Made by a program: the position numbers and the translations under genes. A stretch of 64,000 nucleotides of DNA. Origin: Holothuria scabra (taxonomy: Eukaryota; Echinodermata; Holothuroidea; Aspidochirotida; Holothuriidae). Positions 58,598 through 64,000 of the stretch are shown here, piece by piece. Positions within the stretch are counted from its first letter, which is position 1; each line of letters starts with the position of its first letter. The notes under the pieces are model-generated. The model saw nothing but the letters and a program-made list of their open reading frames with translations. It ran no database searches and was not told where the DNA came from. The stretch lies in contig CM074190.1 in NCBI GenBank assembly GCA_037179385.1, positions 8,953,784-9,017,783 of the forward strand. Reading direction: 5' to 3'.

Positions 58598-58728
58598 ACT
58601 GTAAAAGTGGTTGGGTTGATATGAATTTATTACAAAAGTGGTTAATTTCTTACAAAAATGTTCCTAATTTATTACAAAGGTGGGTGAACTATTACAAAAG
58701 TGGACGGTATTACAAAAATGGTTGTTTC
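58598..58728. repeat. TTACAAAAGTGG irregular tandem repeat
   Basis: Six copies of TTACAAAAGTGG or close variants at irregular spacing. The open frame across it is repeat-derived (recurring LLQKW/YYKSG). Confidence 0.7.
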
Positions 58729-59139
58729 ATGCGCTACAATCCAGGATCACTGAGTCACAAGAAATGTCAACGATTTAGGACGACTGGAGAGCCTTTGGAA
58801 GGTTTTGATGTAACATGTGTCTTACTAAATGTCTTGGAGTCACTTCGGTGCAACTCGCTTGCTAAGGTTGGAAGACAATTATCCAGTAATGGGCATCACT
58901 TGGGCTAGATTTCATTCTTAGGGCATTCTTGCCATTTTCTTACTTTACTCAACCTACCCCTGAATACTCTCTTCAGCTCCGAGTTCACGTGCAGAAGCAA
59001 ATCCTTTTACATTGCTCAAGGTTTGGATCCAGCATTGCGTGCTAGATCATAACTGTAACAGAACGTTTTTGTGCATGGTGTGGAAAGTTAGCTCTAGAAT
59101 ATGGCACGCCATAAGGCTCACCTATTTATGATGATGTAC

Positions 59140-59340
59140 TAAAATTATACGTTCATGTACCAAAAATATACGATGATGTACTAACTTCATCTTCAACTTC
59201 ATCACTAATATCGTGATGTAAATTTACACCATCATAATAATGATGTTAATGATGTAATGTTAAATATTACGATGTACATGTAGAAACACACGGTGTACAT
59301 CTAAAAACACATGTTGTACATGTAAAAACGTAAGATTATC
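59140..59340. repeat. GATGATGTACTAAAATTATACG repeat region
   Basis: Short irregular repeats of ATGATGTACTAA, TGTACATGTA and AAAACACA words. Low complexity. Confidence 0.6.
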
Positions 59341-59489
59341 ATTTTATTATTACCCCTTCCGCATGCCATACTGAGTGAGCCTTTGGGCGTACCAGAAGTC
59401 CACCGAAAGGCTCACCGACATACGATGATCATCTTTATAACTCATGTGATGTAGTGAAAGTACACGTTCATGTACTAACTGCTTACGAT

Positions 59490-59640
59490 GATATACAATG
59501 ATTGCAAACGATTATGTGCTGATTTCATGCGATCATGTACTGACTGCATACGATCATGTACTGACTGCATACGATCATGTACTGATTGCATACATACATG
59601 TACTAATTGCATACGTACATGTTCTGATTGCATACGTTTG
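59490..59640. repeat. Tandem repeat of about 21 bp
   Basis: About six copies of GCATACGATCATGTACTGA with drift towards GCATACGTACATGTTCTGA. The Cys- and Met-rich open frames on the two strands are repeat products, not genes. Confidence 0.85.
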
Positions 59641-61069
59641 GCTTTGATGCTATGCCAAAAATCGCACGGTGGATACGTCCCTCTACTATACTGTCCTCTG
59701 TATTGGGACACTTAACGTTTCGAACGCTATTAGTTGTTACTATCCCCCAGTGACAAAAAGGGAAAATAACTTCTCAACAGTTCTACCTTGGGTTTCTATA
59801 GAATCACACCCATGCGAAATAACCTAACAGTATTCGAATTCAATGGGTTCTACCTTTGAGTGAAGAGTAATTTAGGATGCATTTCTATTGGAAATATTAA
59901 ATAGGCAGTATTTACGAATGCACCGACAAATTTATCCAATTTACCGACAGAATGATCTAGACGCTCATTCGCGAGGAGGGGATGGGATGGTTGTGATCCC
60001 CTTTCAGTGGCGTAGCCAAGGGAGGGGGACCTAGGCCCAACAGATTTTCTTCAGCCCCCCCCACACATATTTTTTGCGTCCTGATAAAGTAATTGAAAAA
60101 ATAAAATGTTTGAAATGAAATAAACTTTGAAGTATTTCCTTCAAAACAGTAAATAAATAAAATGTGTAAAAATTAAACTTAAAACATGGATGAATGTGTT
60201 TCAAACACATTTTGCACGTATGAAATCAAGTAATAATTTCAAAATGCCTACTTTCACTATATCAGATACCGTTTGTGATCTGCACTGTTGCTTATTGCAT
60301 TTCACTTCGAAAATGAAACGAAAGTATCGACGACAAAATTTAATGTGACTTTGTTAGGTTAAGACCCTTTTTGCCTTTCGGATGGCTGATTGATTTGCTT
60401 AAAATAAGGCATTCGTACACTGGAGACCACTCTTACACGGCCATTCCTATACTTTATCGTACATAAAATTTGCCATAAGCAGGTAAGGGTAAGGGATTAT
60501 TCTTCCCTTCCATCTTTAACAAGTAGACCTATGTCGTGCCCCACTCCTGCCCATGACAAGTGCCACTGTAGGACGTTTTTTTCGACAAGTCCTCGTTTTA
60601 CCTGTTGGCACTGGCGTCCGGGGGATTTGTAAAATGTCCACAAGGTCCTGATTTCATGCGTTTCCCACATGATCCATACTTCTGCTTTGCGGTTCAATTA
60701 ATTTGAGAGAATTTTTCGTAGTATTTTAATTTTTACTACGTAATGTACCTATGAACAAATACTGCACCATTTTGCACATTGTTTCTTTTGTAGTATGTAT
60801 GTCTCTTGCAAAATCTCTACAAAAACTTAAAATATTTTGATATTTTTCATGCTCCCCCCAAAGGGAAAATCCTTAAACTTAGGCTTATAATCAGTTCAAA
60901 GTGTTGTCAAACATAGCACCATTTTGCATCTAGGAAATCTAACGCAAAGAAAGTTTCTGAGAGAGGGGCACAACTACTTTTGGTTTTTCTGTTAAAGGGT
61001 AAGGTACTGCCTTAGGTAAGCTGAAATCCATTCAAATATTGTCGCATTTGCGGCTGGGTACATCCACTT

Positions 61070-61172
61070 TAAAACACGTGGAAAGCGCCGTTTCTGGCCA
61101 TCTGGAGGGGTTTTATAGCCCAAAATTTACTTGTACGCTCCGCGCCAACTGATGGTGGCGCTCCGCGTAGAT
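61070..61172 (+). repeat. Hairpin module
   Basis: GAAAGCGCCGTTTCTGGCCA, TTGTACGCTCCGCGCCAACT and GATGGTGGCGCTCCGCGTAG. It retains the full stem. Confidence 0.88.
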
Positions 61173-61377
61173 TCAAATATTGCCGCATTCGCGATCTAGG
61201 TCCTTCTGAAGTTTTCAATTTTTCCAAGGGAAAGGGAGATACCGGTTCCCTTTAGTCTCATCCCCTAGGCCAGAGATCAGAAGTGCCCAGTTTTAGGGTC
61301 CCTAAATAGTGTATGTATTACCATTTTTCGTAGATTGATTTTTATTCTCATTATGTGAGAAGTCGCAGACAAGAGAT

Positions 61378-61492
61378 TCGTATTTCAAGGCTGGATACAT
61401 CCAGCTTAAAACACATGGGAAGTACCGTTTCCGGCCATCTGGAGAGGTTTTAAAGCCAACCGATGGTTGCGCTCCGGTTAGATAGTCTTGAC
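61378..61492 (+). repeat. Hairpin module with internal deletion
   Basis: GGGAAGTACCGTTTCCGGCC, then GAGAGGTTTTAAAGCCAACC and GATGGTTGCGCTCCGGTTAG. The TGTACGCTCCGC arm is missing, so the stem cannot form. It lies about 310 bases after the previous copy. Confidence 0.75.
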
Positions 61493-61586
61493 GTGCCTGA
61501 CCCTCGGAGGTACCAGGCCCCACTTGTTGCCTATGCCCCCAAAATCCAATCCTGGCTACGCCACTGCCCCCGTTGCCCCTTACTTT

Positions 61587-61655
61587 AGGGGGCCAAACCT
61601 CTCACCCAAAACTACAATTTTGGTACTAGGTACCGAAATTCTCAATGATTACAAT
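61587..61655 (-). mobile_element. End fragment of the TTAA-MITE
   Basis: AGGGGGCCAAACCTCTCACC, then ACTACAATTTTGGTAC and GAAATTCTCAATGATT: the reverse complement of the right end of 35343-35620. The rest is not found. Confidence 0.7.
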
Positions 61656-62245
61656 GACAAAGGATGACATTAGCCATATATGGTATGTTACTTCCTAGAC
61701 ATCATAAAAGTTGCATATTGAGCTCAAATTTATGCACGACTAAGAGCAAACCCAAATTAACCCGTAAAATAGTAAATTTTTGAAGCATTTTGATGGGAAT
61801 ATTGCAGCAAATTCACTCGGCTTTTATTGCCTTTTTTAACATCATATAGCCAACCTAGTAGCCAACAAAGCAGAACATATTGCACAGGAGAAGTGGGGTG
61901 GTGTCATTTTCTGGATGATGTAATATCAAGAAAATAGAACCTTATACCATTTCGGTAAATCACGCTGAGCTAATGCAAAACCATGTTCTTGTTAGAAACT
62001 ACAGTTTGCCAGTCTAATTTTGCACACGATGAGTATTATAAAAAAATCATCATACACTGTGAAATACCAGCAAGTCTAAACTTTTGCAGATATGTTAATA
62101 TATAGGAGGAACATTGACGCCAAATGTTAGTTTGCTCGCATCGAACGGCTGGCTTTCATTCAACCTGAATTTCACACAACTTGTCTGCCTGTAAGGTTGC
62201 AGTCATTACAGAATACGGTATGTATACTATTTAATTCAGCCCAGC

Positions 62246-62668
62246 CAGTGGCGTAGCTAGATTTTTTCCGGGGGGGGGGGGACATCCAAATTTTCCAGTT
62301 CTGTCTAAAGTTTGAACACTACTAACGGTTAGTAACGTAACTTAAGACACGCGGAGAGATCCCAAGATTTGGGTTCTTTTGAGAAAATATTTAAATATGA
62401 TAAAATTTTGGGAAACGGCTCTGTAGCGGCCCGGAAAACTTAACCATTAGACTGTTGTTTACTAGCACCTACTGCATTAGAGATCGGAGGCGCGAAACAA
62501 ATAACTTCAAATATATAGAGCTTTTGCTTTAAAGAATTGGGAATTTATTGAAGGGAAAGTTGGTAAAACCGCACTCTAGGTAACTGGTGTCTCAAATGGC
62601 ATATTTCCGAATTTTTCACTTTTTCGAGCAAGGGGCAATCGCCCCGCCCACCTGTAACTACACTACTG
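62246..62668. mobile_element. Short CAGTGGCGTAGC element
   Basis: Left end CAGTGGCGTAGCTAGATTTT with a run of G. The right end GTAACTACACTACTG is decayed. The duplication is unclear (flanks agree at four of eight). Its interior is a shorter version of 46771-47562. Confidence 0.65.
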
Positions 62669-64000
62669 AAATAAGCTGTACAGTCTTCAAAAATAAAAGC
62701 ATGAAAAGTTTTTATTTTCTTTGAACAAATTTAGAAGTTCGACATGCCAGTATATGGATTGGTACATCGATAAAAATGTTTTTATTTTCGGTGTGACGAT
62801 CGTGTGTCATGTCGCTTGCTTTTGTTATCAGTATTTCAACAATTCAAACACAATCACCCCGATTTGAATCAGTGAAGTACAATCGTCTTTAATGGTTGGT
62901 TCTTGAGAGTCACGTGAGAACGTTTTCCTTTTTCAATTAACCACATTTAGAAGAGGTACTCATTGACGTACCTTGAATTTGCAATGATATTTAAAGTCTC
63001 GAAATATTACAAAAGATTCTGGAAAGCGAAAAAAGAACAAACCAATAATGGGATTTAGCTCTTGTTTTGAACTAATTTTGGGTCACTGTTTTTGCCTACT
63101 AAATCAGTAGGGATAAGTTTTAATTAACTAATTGGCTGTTAATGACAAAACAAAACAAAACAAAAAAAAAAAAAAAAATAATGACATTCAGTCAGTTACT
63201 TCGGTGTCTATTCGTGTAAAATCAAAAAGTCTCTGTCACGTACAGTGAGAGTGTTTTAGTCACAGCATATATACCAACCAACTGCAAACCTGTACTGATT
63301 GGTCCCGGCAACAACATGACCAGATGAAGAAACCAACTGTTGACTTTTTCTCGTCCTTTTTACATTACATTCCCAATTAACCTCCGCTATTTCTTGTTTT
63401 CAACATCACTTTCTCTGCAGGAATATGTCACATTTGGTTGACGATTCCCCGAATTGTCATAAGTTTTAAAGTGTAATCTTAGATTAACAGACAAATTACA
63501 ATTTGAGTGGGAGCTCAAATTTACGTGACCTCTAACAGTTTAAGGATTGTATTTAGTCGTTACAAAATATCCATTAGCACAACATACAGTTTCTACCCCG
63601 TAATGAAGCCTTTTGTCACGGAGCGAGCGACCTTGTAAGAAGTATTGGCAACAACAGGGTTGCGGCAGTAACTTGATATTCGAAGGGTTATTATTTTTTC
63701 TTACTCTGTATTATTGTTGAATTTAGCATTAAAGCGGCTCATTGGCTCATCCCACAAAGTGAGGGTAGAGCTTATATTATACTGTATAGGGGAAAAATGT
63801 CTTTCTCACTTTTCAAAGGTTTCAGCCTCTGTTATTGCCAATGGGTTTTTTTTTTTAATTTGCTGTACAGACCTCATATCAGGAGGGCAAAACAGTTACT
63901 TCTTAGCAACATGATAAACCAAACAAAAGTGACAATTTTTCGCCGTTTTGATCATTTTTTGTCTAAAGGCAAGAGTCTACATGAAACAAGATCCCAGTGG
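62669..64000. other. Unassigned sequence to the right edge
   Basis: No exon or element end recognised, apart from an A-rich insertion at 63148-63178. Short open frames such as 63714-63914 have no support. Confidence 0.5.
63140..63186. repeat. A-rich insertion between TAATGACA duplicates
   Basis: TAATGACA (63140-63147), then AAACAAAACAAAAC and a run of A, then TAATGACA again (63179-63186). Confidence 0.7.

Larger units (their letters stand above)
60005..61566. mobile_element. CAGTGGCGTAGCC element
   Basis: Left end CAGTGGCGTAGCCAAGG, right end TCCTGGCTACGCCACTG, good inverted repeats. The flanks TCCCCTTT and CCCCCGTT agree at six of eight positions, so this is a possible decayed 8-bp duplication. 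1.56 kb, no transposase, two hairpin modules inside. Confidence 0.72.

Noticed and set aside
59475..59715. Met/His-rich and Cys-rich frames on opposite strands
   Set aside because: Both are translations of a 21-bp tandem repeat.

Overview
The window is animal genomic DNA: AT-rich, long introns with consensus GT/AG splice sites, and a high density of transposon remnants. The only gene I can identify is a deuterostome-looking orthologue of the vertebrate FARP1/FARP2 pair (FERM, RhoGEF and pleckstrin domain proteins). The mix of FARP1-like and FARP2-like residues fits a pre-duplication invertebrate gene. An echinoderm or another marine invertebrate is my best guess for the organism, but this is inference only.

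Layout. (1) From 1 to about 21.2 kb lies the 3' part of the FARP-like gene on the + strand. Ten coding exons (3282-3550 to 20239-20293) join in frame with no internal stop, giving 418 residues: most of the RhoGEF (DH) domain, PH1, an acidic Ser-rich linker, PH2 and a short C-terminus. The 5' end (FERM domain, start of the DH domain, promoter) is outside the window or unrecognised. The introns carry a tRNA-derived SINE with an 11-bp target duplication, two non-autonomous TIR elements with 8-bp duplications, a LINE 3' end, a TTAA-flanked MITE, a minisatellite, and a block (about 7.3-10.2 kb) whose strand composition is opposite to the rest of the gene. (2) From 21 to 29 kb is gene-poor DNA with a piggyBac-like MITE, two foldback MITEs and diverged dispersed repeats. 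(3) From 29 to 63 kb is a transposon mosaic. It includes several hAT-like elements whose 8-bp duplications can be read directly, and a 2.7-kb element with CATAGGCGGCGGA termini that contains an array with a period of about 181 bp. (4) At 55.3-57.9 kb there is a possible small two-exon gene of 80 residues, with a hAT-like element in its putative intron.

The most unusual signal is a hairpin-bearing module (core GCGCCAACTGATGGTGGCGC and variants). It recurs at least 15 times, in both orientations, inside elements with different terminal repeats, and is tandemly amplified in one of them. It behaves like a shared passenger of otherwise unrelated non-autonomous transposons. No rRNA gene, functional tRNA gene, CRISPR array or viral gene was seen. 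All coordinates and repeat comparisons were made by eye.
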